From Pontiella desulfatans (lineage in GTDB: Bacteria; Verrucomicrobiota; Kiritimatiellia; Kiritimatiellales; Pontiellaceae): a DNA stretch of 64,000 nt. Below are positions 1 to 9,014 of this stretch, one piece after another. Location: assembly GCF_900890425.1 (NCBI RefSeq), contig NZ_CAAHFG010000001.1:1364001-1428000 (forward strand). The letters run 5' to 3'. The notes under the pieces were generated by a model. That model was not told the DNA's origin, did no database searches, and saw nothing but the letters and a program-made list of their open reading frames with translations. How positions within the stretch are numbered: position 1 is the stretch's first letter; the number at the start of each line of letters is the position of its first letter. A program made the translations under genes and the position numbers.

Positions 1-3000
1 GGTATGGAGGGAACCGCCAGCGAAACGTATACCGACAATGATCCGCTCGATCGCGGGAAAATCCGTGCGGAAGAGGGCGGGGTGCGGGTCCCCTACATTG
101 TGGTCGGTCCCGATGTGCCGACCAATGTCGTCAGCGATGTGATGGTGAACGGGCTCGATTTTTATCCGACCATGTTGTCGCTCGCCGGCATACCGGTTCC
201 GGAGCGGCTCGAAGGGTGCAACCTGAGATCGCTGCTGCTGGACGATCCGCAGGACAGCGATCTGGTGAAGCATTTCGACGGCTCCGTGCGCGACACCATG
301 TATTGGCACTTTCCGCACGGCGGCGCATTGCACAGCACCATCCGCAAAAATGGATGGAAACTGTTCCGCAACTATGACTGGCTCGACAACTCCAGCCTCG
401 AACCGTACCGGCTCTACAAGTTGTACGACACGGATGGATCTGAAAATGATATTGGCGAGAACTCCGATCTGGTGGATGTGGAGACCGCCATGGCAACCCA
501 GCTCTCGGCCGAGCTGAATGCCTGGCTGTCCAACGTGAACGCGCGGTTGCCGCACTATAATCCGACCACAACCCAGACGCTGACGAACAAGGAGAACGTT
601 CCGGCGGTGCTGGACAGCGGTAGCAGCAACGGCACCGCATGGGTGGCGTTTCAGGAAAATGGCGCCGCGGTGGTGCACGCCGATCTGATCTATACCCTCA
701 ACGGCGACGGCAGTGTGGATGAAGAGTGGTTCCGCATGGATGCCCAGTTGGATGCGGTTAACGGCCGGGCGGAGGCCGTGATTCCCGATGGGACGACCCA
801 CTATGTGTTCAACCTGATCGACGAAAACAACTTCCTTGTCAGCTCCGTGGATGTCGGGATCCTTTCAAATTTCATCCCGGATTCGGAAGTGGTGCCTGAG
901 TATGAACCAACGCAGGAATTATTCGCCGAAGCCGGTTTTACGAATGTCGGAACAGCCTACCCGACCAATGAGGTGCTGCTGGGCAGTTCGATCAGTGACG
1001 TGAACGGGGTGCCGGTTCGGGATAATGATTCCTACACGACCGCCGTCGGCCAGACCTTTACGCTGACGAATTCTGCAACCTTGACTGCCCTTACCCTCAA
1101 AGGCGGGAACAACAAGAGCTTTGGGAGCGGGGATCATAAGGTGGCGTTGTGGATCGGCGGTTACAACAATGGAACGCCGGGGGAAACGCGGGTTTATGAA
1201 TACATTGATCTGGAGAATACCTCCGTCAGCAGTGGCCCATACTATACGATCGACTTTGCCGACAAGGTTTTCCCGGCCGGCCGCTATTCATTCCAGCTTG
1301 GCTGGACTACGAACCATACATCGCACGATATCCGGTTCTTCCGGGCAAGCGGTACGGGCACTCTCGACGGAGAGGGCCGGCTCTATGGCAACAATGTTAC
1401 TGCATTGCCGTTCAGTAATTCGAATGTGGAAGATAACAACGATGTGGTCTATGCGTTGCACGGCAGTGCGGGCGCGCCGGATCCAGATCCGAACCCGGGC
1501 ATTGCCGACAACAACCTGAACTATACCTATCTCTACTTTGAAAACGGATTGCCCACGCCCATGAAGCACCGCCGCTCCCAGAGCGAGGCCAATGCGGCGG
1601 CGAGAGCCAACCCCGACCTCGTCATTCAGACCGGTTACTACAGTCTGTTGCTGGACTGTGACGATATGGATTTCAAAGGCTACGATGCACTCGCCGGATC
1701 GGACTACCGCGGGGCGCTGACTAATGATGTTTCCGTTTTCACGTTGGCGGATCTGATCCTGTCGGTGGTGAAGGACGGCACCAACTTCACCTGCACCTCC
1801 GCATCCGTTCAGAATTCAACCAACCAGCTGGTGCGGCTGATCCAGAGCAACCGCTATGTGCAGCGCTTCGATCACCTCGGTCTGCTGTTCAAGGATAGTC
1901 TTGGAAACACACTGGCAGGCGTGCGTTTCGAGATGACGGCGTGGGCGGATCGCGTGGCGCTCAAGCTGGATGCTTCTGATGTGTCCGGGGTCACGGAAAC
2001 TTCGGTAAAGGTGGTTTCGCCATTTTCCGTGCTGCACGAATCCACCGTGGCGGGCGACGAAGCCGTGCTGGCCATCCAGCCCCACACGGACACCACCTTG
2101 TCCGCGTGGAATCCGGGCGATTACATCGTCGATGCCTACAACCGCGATACCCTGGCCGGATTGGCTGCTTCATTCGATGCGGATGAATTTGCCCTGCACA
2201 TCGATGTTCCGGCCACATCTATTTCCTATCCGGCCGACACCAACCGTGTGGATGAATATGTGATCGAAGTCACCAATCCTGAAATGACGACGCAGAACAT
2301 TCCGCTGATTTTTGAGCAACCGACGCCCCGGGCCATCACCGGGACGGTTATGCTGATGTGCGAAGAGGACGACGGACGACCAACCGGCATCCCGGTACAG
2401 ATTTCGAAAAACTGGCACAAAGATAATAATAATCCAACCGTGCATCAGGGTTCCTGGCTGCGCGGCTATACCATGCTGAATTTGGCGGCGGGCGAAACCA
2501 AACGCTTCCGGTTGCGGGTCGTTTACGGCTATTGGGGCGGAGCGGGCGCAATCTCGCATTCGCAGCTCAGTCTGATCGGCTGGGGCAAAAATTGGAAATG
2601 GGACGAAAGTGCGCTCGGTGCCTGGGGCGAGTCGTGCACCTACGACCCCTGCCTGCATGCCGGTGCGGCCTTCATGGATGACATCCGGCCGGCGTTTACC
2701 ACCCCGATGAACGGGGGAACGGATCATAACTGGACGGAAAATTCCGGCGGTGGCGACTTCCTCATTTATCGCGACAGTTCCAACACCTACCGCTGGATCA
2801 AACGGTTGAAAACCGCCTACCTGTGGACGGGGCCCAATATGACGGAAGTGCTCTACAGCGGTCTGACCGACGACGATAAAATTCGCGTGACCTATTCCAG
2901 TCGCGCGGTGCGGACAAGTGATTACCATCGCCGTTTCCACGGCTATACCTATGAGTTTCTTGACGATGTGACCTCGCCCGAACGGTTGGTGTTCCACCAG

Positions 3001-4233
3001 ATGGCGGCGGACTATTACACCGGGCCGACCTTTACCAACTATTACCGTGGCGACGAAAGCGGACTGCTTTCATCCTATGTAGCGAATCCCGGCGGAAACA
3101 CCTACAAGGAAACGCCGGTGCAGTTTAATAACCAGTGGCTGAGCATCGATGACGGAATGTCTTACGACAAGGTGTCGAGGAGCCGCCGCGGATTGTTGAA
3201 CCTTTCATCCACGCTGAACGGGAGCGCCTTCCCGCTCTACATGCACACGTACGGACGAAGCTGGGGCTCGGATCGTATGATGTTCGACTTCAGTGCAAAT
3301 TCCGTCGAGCGGTCCTACAGCGCCGGGGATGTGGTTGAGGGTGAGTTTGAATTCATTATGCCGCCGAATGAAGCAAGTGTGTATTGGGGTAATGATACCG
3401 AATTTGCGAGTCGTCTTGCGGGCTATGGTTCCAATGCCTGGAACGCGGTTCATGATGAGTTTCGATATAATGCGAAATTGGATCTTGCGGTACATGAAGG
3501 AACCCTGCTGCGCAACTATCCCATTGAAATCCAATCCTCGGAAAACACAGTCCTGGCCGACTTCACTATCTACAGCGGCGGCATCGGGCATGTTCCGGTG
3601 GTCGTGAAAGGGGTTGAATCCGGTCTGGCTCTGCAGGCGCAACGCTGGTCCGGCGGAAGCTGGGTTCCGCTCGAAACGGCGGACGTGACTGAAAACGACG
3701 ACTACCAGGGCGTGCAGAATGCTGACGGCACCATGGATGTGGTGTTCAACATGCCGCGCCCTTCCTCCGGCCTGAACGAAAGTTGGCGCATCCGGATTGT
3801 TTCCGGTTCGGCAACGGTTCCGCAGGGGAACTATGCCGACTGGATCCACGGCTTTGGGCTGAACGGAACCAACCTCGCCAACACCGCCAATCCGGATCTG
3901 GATTATGGCAACAATCTTTATGAATATGCCATGGGCGGCAATCCGACCAATCCGGCCGATATCGGTTATCTTCCAACCTCTGGAATTTATGCCGCCGGCG
4001 GCGTTACGAACTGGTTTGAATATATTCACGCCCGCCGCAAAAATTCGGAAGGCGAGCTGAGCTATGTTTTAGAAGCCAGCTCTAATCTGGTTTCCAATGA
4101 TTGGAACACCGTCTCGTATATCGAGCTTCCAATGACAGGAAACCTCGATGCCGATTATGAATCCGTCACCAACCGCATCGACACCACCGGAAAAACCAAC
4201 GAGTTCATCCGCCTGAAGGTCGAAGTGCTGTAG
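1..4233 (+). CDS. Sulfatase fused to a large unknown C-terminal region (5' end outside window)
   Basis: The reading frame is open from base 1, so the ATG at position 4 is internal and the N-terminal half of the sulfatase, with its formylglycine motif, lies upstream. Residues 1-185 are the C-terminal part of a type I sulfatase: the RAEEGGVRVPYIV segment, then DFYPTMLSLAGIP and WHFPHGGALHSTIRKNGWKL are typical. Residues about 200-290 form a short beta domain often seen after sulfatases, and 300-500 look like a beta-sandwich binding module. Residues 505-1270 are a long region I do not recognise. The last 80 residues resemble the VLEASSNL...W tail of Verrucomicrobia/Kiritimatiellota exoproteins. 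It is probably exported and desulfates a polysaccharide. Sulfatase identity is secure; the function of the last 900 residues is unknown. Confidence 0.85.
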   Translation, partial: GMEGTASETYTDNDPLDRGKIRAEEGGVRVPYIVVGPDVPTNVVSDVMVNGLDFYPTMLSLAGIPVPERLEGCNLRSLLLDDPQDSDLVKHFDGSVRDTMYWHFPHGGALHSTIRKNGWKLFRNYDWLDNSSLEPYRLYKLYDTDGSENDIGENSDLVDVETAMATQLSAELNAWLSNVNARLPHYNPTTTQTLTNKENVPAVLDSGSSNGTAWVAFQENGAAVVHADLIYTLNGDGSVDEEWFRMDAQLDAVNGRAEAVIPDGTTHYVFNLIDENNFLVSSVDVGILSNFIPDSEVVPEYEPTQELFAEAGFTNVGTAYPTNEVLLGSSISDVNGVPVRDNDSYTTAVGQTFTLTNSATLTALTLKGGNNKSFGSGDHKVALWIGGYNNGTPGETRVYEYIDLENTSVSSGPYYTIDFADKVFPAGRYSFQLGWTTNHTSHDIRFFRASGTGTLDGEGRLYGNNVTALPFSNSNVEDNNDVVYALHGSAGAPDPDPNPGIADNNLNYTYLYFENGLPTPMKHRRSQSEANAAARANPDLVIQTGYYSLLLDCDDMDFKGYDALAGSDYRGALTNDVSVFTLADLILSVVKDGTNFTCTSASVQNSTNQLVRLIQSNRYVQRFDHLGLLFKDSLGNTLAGVRFEMTAWADRVALKLDASDVSGVTETSVKVVSPFSVLHESTVAGDEAVLAIQPHTDTTLSAWNPGDYIVDAYNRDTLAGLAASFDADEFALHIDVPATSISYPADTNRVDEYVIEVTNPEMTTQNIPLIFEQPTPRAITGTVMLMCEEDDGRPTGIPVQISKNWHKDNNNPTVHQGSWLRGYTMLNLAAGETKRFRLRVVYGYWGGAGAISHSQLSLIGWGKNWKWDESALGAWGESCTYDPCLHAGAAFMDDIRPAFTTPMNGGTDHNWTENSGGGDFLIYRDSSNTYRWIKRLKTAYLWTGPNMTEVLYSGLTDDDKIRVTYSSRAVRTSDYHRRFHGYTYEFLDDVTSPERLVFHQMAADYYTGPTFTNYYRGDESGLLSSYVANPGGNTYKETPVQFNNQWLSIDDGMSYDKVSRSRRGLLNLSSTLNGSAFPLYMHTYGRSWGSDRMMFDFSANSVERSYSAGDVVEGEFEFIMPPNEASVYWGNDTEFASRLAGYGSNAWNAVHDEFRYNAKLDLAVHEGTLLRNYPIEIQSSENTVLADFTIYSGGIGHVPVVVKGVESGLALQAQRWSGGSWVPLETADVTENDDYQGVQNADGTMDVVFNMPRPSSGLNESWRIRIVSGSATVPQGNYADWIHGFGLNGTNLANTANPDLDYGNNLYEYAMGGNPTNPADIGYLPTSGIYAAGGVTNWFEYIHARRKNSEGELSYVLEASSNLVSNDWNTVSYIELPMTGNLDADYESVTNRIDTTGKTNEFIRLKVEVL

Positions 4234-4409
4234 CGCGGATATCCGATCCGCGTTCTCGGATGAAAAGTACATCCCCGACGGGAAAACCCGCATCAGATAT
4301 GCGAGCTACGTTTTCAGGCATCCCGTAAACACGGGATATGCAAATAATAGTGAAATAGTAACGTATTAAATGCCTTGAATGGCGATTAGATAGTTAAGAG
4401 GAGCAGGAA
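4234..4409. other. Intergenic region with two short hairpins
   Basis: A 7-bp perfect stem (CGCGGAT/ATCCGCG, 4234-4252) starts at the sulfatase stop codon, and a second one (ATCCCGT/ACGGGAT, 4320-4337) follows. Neither has a T-run, so they are not classic intrinsic terminators. An AAGAGGAG ribosome-binding site precedes the next gene. Confidence 0.4.
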
Positions 4410-5933
4410 ATGATGAAGAAAACCATGGCAGGCCTGTTGTGTTTGGTGTTCGCGAGTTCGGGCTATGCAACCAATTATACCCGCGATGCGGGGGATACGA
4501 GCTGGTCCAATCTGGGTCAGTGGAACGACAACAGCGGTGGATCCTATGCTAACTCCACCGTCATGCCGGGGGCGTCCGATACGGTGCTGCTGAACGGCGG
4601 CAAGGTGTTGACTGTGGACAGCAATGTGGTCATTGGCACCATTGTGCTGCCCAACGCGACATCGGATGCCACCCTGCAACTCACCAACAACTTTTCGTTG
4701 ACGGCATCGACCATCCTGGTCGGCCATGACACCCAGGCCGGCGGACACGGACTCCTTACCCATAGCGATGGCACCATTGATTCCGGATCGGTAACGGTGC
4801 GGGCAAAGGGCACTGGAACCGGAACCTACAACCTATCGGATACCGCTGTGCTGAATGCTACGACATTTACTATGGGATCTGTCAACGCAACTGCCGGTGC
4901 CGGAACCGGGGAATCCACGATGAACCAATCGGGTGGAACGGCGACCTTGACCACGGCCAACCTGGGCGGCATCGGGAATTCGTTCTACAACATGACGGGC
5001 GGAACACTCAGCGGAGCAACGCTCAATGTCGGCAACGCCCATGCGCTTGCCGCCGGAACCACAACGATGGAGCACTCAGCAGGTGTCGTCTCCTCGGCGA
5101 CCGTCAATGTGGGCGGAACGGGGACGTCAAGCTACAACCTGAGCGGTAGCGGAGCGCTGTCGCCGGCAACGGCCATTAACGTGGGCGCCACAGCGGGCAA
5201 GGCAGGTGCGCTCAACCAGTCCGGCGGGACGGCCTCGACTTCTGCGCTGAATGTCGGCACCGATGGTGCCTACAACCTGACCGGCGGAACTTTGACCACA
5301 ACCGGTACGGCCGTCACGGTTAATGGACAACTCGATATAAACGGCGGAACGTGGACCATTGAGCAGGATCTGGCCAATGTGACGATTGACGGAAACGGCC
5401 TCCTGACGCTGCAGAGCGGAACGCTGGAGACCACCGGAACGGATCCCACCGATCTGTTGCTGGTCAAAACGGATATTGAAGTAAGTGGTGGAACGATGAA
5501 CCTTATTGGACAGGCTCGTTTGAATGCCGAGTTAAAGATTTTGGGTGATGCCGCGACGATCAGTCTGGCCCGGCTGGGTTCTGCGGGCGGTGGCACTGCG
5601 AATTTCATTTTCGACGATACCGGCGTCAGTACGGTTAATGTTTCTGCCTGGATGACCCTGGACGATCTCGACCTCATAGTGGATGGATCAGCCTACACTG
5701 GAAGTGAAACCAGTTTTGTACTGCTGGATGCGGTGAATAATACCGCCAGCCTGAAAAGCTACACGGTTACCGGCTTCGGTACGGAAGGTGTGGACTGGGA
5801 ACTTGTCCAGACGCTCGGTTCCGGCAACAGCGCCGATGTGGTATTGAATATCATCCCGGAGCCGGCTACGCTCGGTTTAATTGCCGCGTTTGGCGGCGGG
5901 ATGCTGTTCATTCGACGCAGATTCATGATGTAA
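4410..5933 (+). CDS. PEP-CTERM beta-helix surface protein
   Basis: 507 residues. A signal peptide (MMKKTMAGLLCLVFASSGYA) is followed by repeats of the GGTL...LNVG type, spaced about 20-30 residues, that predict a beta-solenoid like autotransporter passengers. The C-terminus carries a PEP-CTERM sorting signal: PEPATLGLIAAFGG, a hydrophobic helix, then RRRF at the end. PEP-CTERM proteins are processed by exosortase and linked to exopolysaccharide or the cell surface; no exosortase gene is in this window. A strong ribosome-binding site (GAGGAG) sits 7 bases before the first ATG. A Rho-independent terminator follows directly, so this is probably a monocistronic unit. Function beyond surface exposure cannot be read from the sequence. 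Confidence 0.85.
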   Translation: MMKKTMAGLLCLVFASSGYATNYTRDAGDTSWSNLGQWNDNSGGSYANSTVMPGASDTVLLNGGKVLTVDSNVVIGTIVLPNATSDATLQLTNNFSLTASTILVGHDTQAGGHGLLTHSDGTIDSGSVTVRAKGTGTGTYNLSDTAVLNATTFTMGSVNATAGAGTGESTMNQSGGTATLTTANLGGIGNSFYNMTGGTLSGATLNVGNAHALAAGTTTMEHSAGVVSSATVNVGGTGTSSYNLSGSGALSPATAINVGATAGKAGALNQSGGTASTSALNVGTDGAYNLTGGTLTTTGTAVTVNGQLDINGGTWTIEQDLANVTIDGNGLLTLQSGTLETTGTDPTDLLLVKTDIEVSGGTMNLIGQARLNAELKILGDAATISLARLGSAGGGTANFIFDDTGVSTVNVSAWMTLDDLDLIVDGSAYTGSETSFVLLDAVNNTASLKSYTVTGFGTEGVDWELVQTLGSGNSADVVLNIIPEPATLGLIAAFGGGMLFIRRRFMM

Positions 5934-5954
5934 TCATCAATTTTCCGCATCAAA

Positions 5955-5984
5955 CCCCGGATTAACCGTCCGGGGCTTTTTTTT
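5955..5984 (+). terminator. Intrinsic terminator of the PEP-CTERM gene
   Basis: CCCCGG (5955-5960) pairs with CCGGGG (5970-5975) across a 9-base loop, followed by C and eight Ts (5977-5984). It lies 22 bases after the stop codon. Confidence 0.9.
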
Positions 5985-5985
5985 G

Positions 5986-6059
5986 GTGTGCCCGGCAGGG
6001 CGCATCCACTTGGGGGTGAAGGTCCCTTGCGCGCCCGACAGGGGGAAGCGCTAGCTTAA
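5986..6059 (+). mobile_element. 5' fragment of a group II (IIC-like) intron
   Basis: The sequence begins GTGTGCCCGGC, the usual 5' boundary of bacterial group II introns. It continues with the domain I hallmark GGGGGTGAAGGTCCC (6012-6026) inside a GGGCGC/GCGCCC stem (5998-6003 with about 6030-6035), then GGGGGAAGCGCTAGC. It starts one base after the T-run of the intrinsic terminator, which is the known target preference of class C group II introns. Only about 74 bases remain; the IS inverted repeat cuts it off, and no reverse transcriptase or 3' domains V/VI are seen to the right. The call is from recognition of the consensus and was not folded or searched. Confidence 0.7.
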
Positions 6060-7766
6060 CCCAACTTCCGCGGGCTAAAAAAAGTTTTCCAGGCATGGTT
6101 TTTCGCAACCCGTTTGTCTTATGCATGATGCGCCAATTTGCTTGAAATCGGAAGCCGAGACTCGGTTTTTGTAATGCCTTGATTATCAAGGTTCTGGTTT
6201 TTTTCAATGCCCGCTGTAGTGACTGCAATGCGGATTTGTCCTGTTTTTTCCTGCGAATGCCGAAGTAGTCTTTCTGCGTTGATCAACGGAGGACGGCCAT
6301 GTTTTTCAGGGAAAAGAAAACGCGCAAGACCCGAGTAGTGCAACTGGTGGAAAACCGCCGCGACTCCGAAGGGAAGGTCCGCCAGCGCGTGGTGGTTTCG
6401 CTGGGGGGATGCCTGGTTCCCGACGAGCACCGCAAGCGGGTGGCGGCGGAGCTTTCCCGGCGCATGGCCGGATATGAACAGCTGCTTTCGGAGGAGCCGA
6501 TCATTGAATACTGGGTGGGCCGGGTGATCGAACACATGGAGGAAGCCGGAAGCCTTCCGCCGGCAGCCCGGCGGGAGGTTCCGACGTGGCCCACCTGCGC
6601 CGCAAGGAGCGCGATCTGTTCAACCTCGACCAAACCATCCTGCTTTACGATCTGAACAACGGCTATTTCGAGGGCAGCGGCGCACTCAACTCCCTGGCCC
6701 GCCGGAGCGTCGCCTCCTAAGGAAAAGCGATCCGACTGCCCGCTCATCTCGGTCGGGATCGTGCTCGATGCGGAAGGGTTCATTATCCGGCACAAGGTCT
6801 TCGCCGGGAATATCAGCTACCGCAAAACCCTGCTTGACGACGTCGACGATCTCGAGCAAATCCCCGGCGGCGAAGCCAGGCCGGTGGTCATCGTCGATGG
6901 AGGCATGGCGAGCCTGGCCAACCTCGATGCACTGCGCGACCGCGGCTACGACTACATCGTCAACGGCAAGCGCCGCTCCCGCGCGGAGTTCGCCGACGGC
7001 TTCCTCGACATCGACCGCTTCCGGCTCGTCGAGGGCCGCGGCAAGTCCGGCGAAAAACAACCCGTATTCGTCCGCCGGATCACCTCCGGCGACGAAACCG
7101 TCGTGCTCTGCCGCAGCGCCGGACGAAAGCAGGAAGAAGATGCCATCCAGGACAACGCCGAACGCAAACTCATCGAAGGACTCGAAACCCTGCGCGCGCC
7201 GATCATGCGTAATGACAAACGGCTCAAGCTCGAAGAAGGCCCCGCGCTCGTCAACCGCATCATCGGGCGGCTGTCCGGCCGGACCACCCGCGCCTCACGG
7301 CTCAACGAAATCAACTACGAGCCCGAAACCCGACACCTCAACTGGTGCCGCAAAGAAACCCAATGGGACACCACGCGCGATCTGCACGGATGCTACCACC
7401 TGCGCAGCACCCTCGAACTCGAAGACCAGCAGCTATGGCGGCTCTACATCACCCTCGTCCCCGTCGAAGACGCCTTCCGCAGTATGAAAAAAGCGACCTC
7501 GGCCTCCACCCCTTCCACCACCAGCTCGCCGACCGCTGCCGCACCCTCATCATCCCTGAGGCCGACGGCCCCGAACACCACATCCGCAAACCCGGTCGCC
7601 CCAACCCCGTCCAGAAACTCATCCATACGATGCTCGGCATCGGCTGGACCTCGCTTCCGGTCCATCGGCATACCTACCCAAAAGAGGCCTGCGCGAAAAT
7701 GTAGTGCCTGCATCCGCGCAACCCCATGCGGCAGAGTCTTCTGTTTTTTATGCCGCGGAAGTTGGG
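6060..7766 (+). mobile_element. IS1634-like insertion sequence, degraded
   Basis: Perfect 14-bp terminal inverted repeats, CCCAACTTCCGCGG at 6060-6073 and its complement at 7753-7766, bracket a single transposase gene. The match continues loosely inward (A-rich CTAAAAAAAG against CATAAAAAACAG) and outward (TTAA against TTAG). No convincing target duplication is visible: flanks are CTTAA on the left and CTAAC on the right. The left flank is an intron fragment and the right flank is ydcF coding sequence, which suggests a deletion or recombination at the element after insertion. Total length is about 1.7 kb, normal for the family. Confidence 0.85.
6299..7704 (+). pseudogene. IS1634-family DDE transposase with three frameshifts
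   Basis: The protein starts MFFREKKTRKTRVVQLVENR with (R)QRVVVSLG, the standard N-terminus of IS1634 transposases. Coding then moves between frames: frame 2 to about 6582; frame 1 from 6583 (DVAHLRRKERDLFNLDQTILLYDLNN, the first catalytic Asp region) to a stop at 6718; frame 2 again from 6719 (DAEGFIIRHKVFAGN, then VVIVDGGMAS, the second Asp region); and frame 1 from about 7490 (SDLGLHPFHHQLADR) to the TAG at 7702. The last shift follows VEDAFRSM, the catalytic Glu region, at an A6G run that could be slippery. With two further shifts the gene is most simply dead. Homopolymer sequencing error is the alternative for the last one. Confidence 0.85.
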
Positions 7767-8494
7767 CTAACGCCCCGGATGCTGCGGGAGCACGGGGATT
7801 GGAATGCGTCGATTTGCTGGTATTGCTGGGAGGGATTACGGAACCCGGCATAGCGGAGCAGGCCGCAAAGGCGTTGCACGGTGGGCTGGCCAAAAAGCTG
7901 ATGCTGGTCGGTGGCCGGGGGCATTCGACGCATAACCTGCGCAACGGATTCCGCCAGCATCCAACCTATGGTTCGATCCCCGTTGAGGGACGCGCCGAGG
8001 CCGATATGCTGGCGGATGTCTTGGTGGACTTTCTAAATGTCCCGGTTGGGGATCTGCTGGTTGAAAACCGATCCACCAACTGCGGTAACAACGCAACCTA
8101 TGCCCTGGAGGTTGCAAGGCAGGCCGGTGATCTTCCCCGGTCGGTGTTGCTGGTGCAGGATCCAACCATGCAACGGCGATCCCATGAATGCTTCCTCCAT
8201 GAATGGGACGGGACAGGCACGGAATTCTACAGCTTTGCCCCCTGCATTCCCCGTTTGGAATCGGTTGACGGCCAGCTTGTGTTTGCCGATCCGGCGCATA
8301 GGTGGATGCATTCGGTTGAAAACCTCGTTCGTCTGGCGATGGGCGAGGTTCCGCGGTTGCGCGACGATGCAAACGGGTATGGCCCGCGTGGTGCTGGCTT
8401 TATCGGGCATGTCGAAATTCCTCCGCTAGTGGAGGAAGCGTTCGGCCGGTTGCTGGAGGCTTTTACCGAAATGGTTCGTGGGCGGCAGGATTGA
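7767..8494 (+). pseudogene. ydcF: YdcF-family (DUF218) protein lacking its N-terminus
   Basis: From LVLLGG onward the product matches E. coli YdcF through its whole remaining length: GGRGHSTHNLRNGF, GRAEADMLAD, ENRSTNCGNNA, VQDPTMQRR and VPRLRDDANGYGPRG. YdcF belongs to the DUF218/ElyC/SanA superfamily with a Rossmann-like nucleotide-binding fold; its exact role is unsettled. About 35-40 N-terminal residues are absent because the IS right end abuts codon sequence NAPDAAGARGLECVDLL. The frame is open back into the IS, so a chimeric product is conceivable, but no good start or ribosome-binding site is evident. It stops 30 bases before the next fragment. Treated as a truncated remnant. Confidence 0.8.
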
Positions 8495-8524
8495 TACGGT
8501 ATCGTCCAACGGATTAGGAGCAAT

Positions 8525-8618
8525 ATGATGGTGAATCGTTTCTCAAGGCAAAGATTGTCGGTCATGGTGCCGATGCGCGATGGAGTCCGGCTCTCCTGCG
8601 ACATCCGTTTTCCGAAAG
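8525..8618 (+). pseudogene. N-terminal fragment of a peptidase S15 / CocE-type hydrolase
   Basis: Behind a good ribosome-binding site (TTAGGAGCAATATG) the frame encodes SVMVPMRDGVRLSCDIRFP, the characteristic opening of X-Pro dipeptidyl-peptidase (S15) and cocaine-esterase-like alpha/beta hydrolases. After about 31 codons the similarity stops at a junction near 8611-8620, where the sequence becomes the antisense of an SGNH hydrolase. The catalytic residues of the family are missing. The fragment follows ydcF closely. Confidence 0.65.
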
Positions 8619-8916
8619 GGTTGAGTCCCTCCACTTCGCCGTTCTGCAAGCGCCAGAGCACCTGTTCGGTTCGGTCGCCGCCGAAACCGATGTTGAAGGC
8701 GTTGCGCGGGGCATAATATTCATCCCACAGTTCAGCGCCGACCGATTCCCAGTTGTGCGTGATGGAGTCGCCGATGAAAAGGAGATCGGCGGTGCGCTGG
8801 GCGGCTTCTTCCTTTTTTTCGAGGTGGCGCGGCATCCACCATTCCTGGGCAAAATCATCCTTTTGCATGCATGGAATGCAGGAGACCATTTCATGCTTTG
8901 ATTGTTTCGTTTCCAT
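8615..8916 (-). pseudogene. N-terminal fragment of an SGNH/GDSL (PAF-acetylhydrolase-like) hydrolase
   Basis: On the minus strand the ATG at 8914-8916, preceded by AAGGAT, opens a frame with DDFAQEWWMPRHLEKKEEA, then LLFIGDSITHNWESVG (block I with the GDS nucleophile) and NIGFGGDRTEQVLWRLQNG (block II). These match the GDSL-lipase/PAF-acetylhydrolase beta-gamma-like proteins common in Planctomycetes and Verrucomicrobia. Similarity ends at EGLNP, where the family would continue with the GTNN block; there it meets the oppositely oriented S15 fragment. The catalytic Asp/His block is gone. The frame remains open for about 390 more bases (to 8227) through unrelated antisense sequence. Confidence 0.75.
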
Positions 8917-9014
8917 TTGGATCCTTATTAGTATGCCCAGTAATCTAACGTTTAATATTGATATTTCAATCCGCGAGTTGTTTAGTTTTCCCCCACTAGG
9001 GCGAAGGGGCTTGC

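Noticed and set aside
6056-7770. TTAA/CTAA as a target-site duplication of the IS
   Set aside because: Only three of four bases agree, and the flanks derive from different sequences (intron against ydcF), so a duplication cannot be claimed.
8945-8956. CTAACGTTTAAT before the FAD oxidoreductase as a member of the regulon motif
   Set aside because: Shares TAACG but lacks the second half-site and spacing; could be an unrelated operator.
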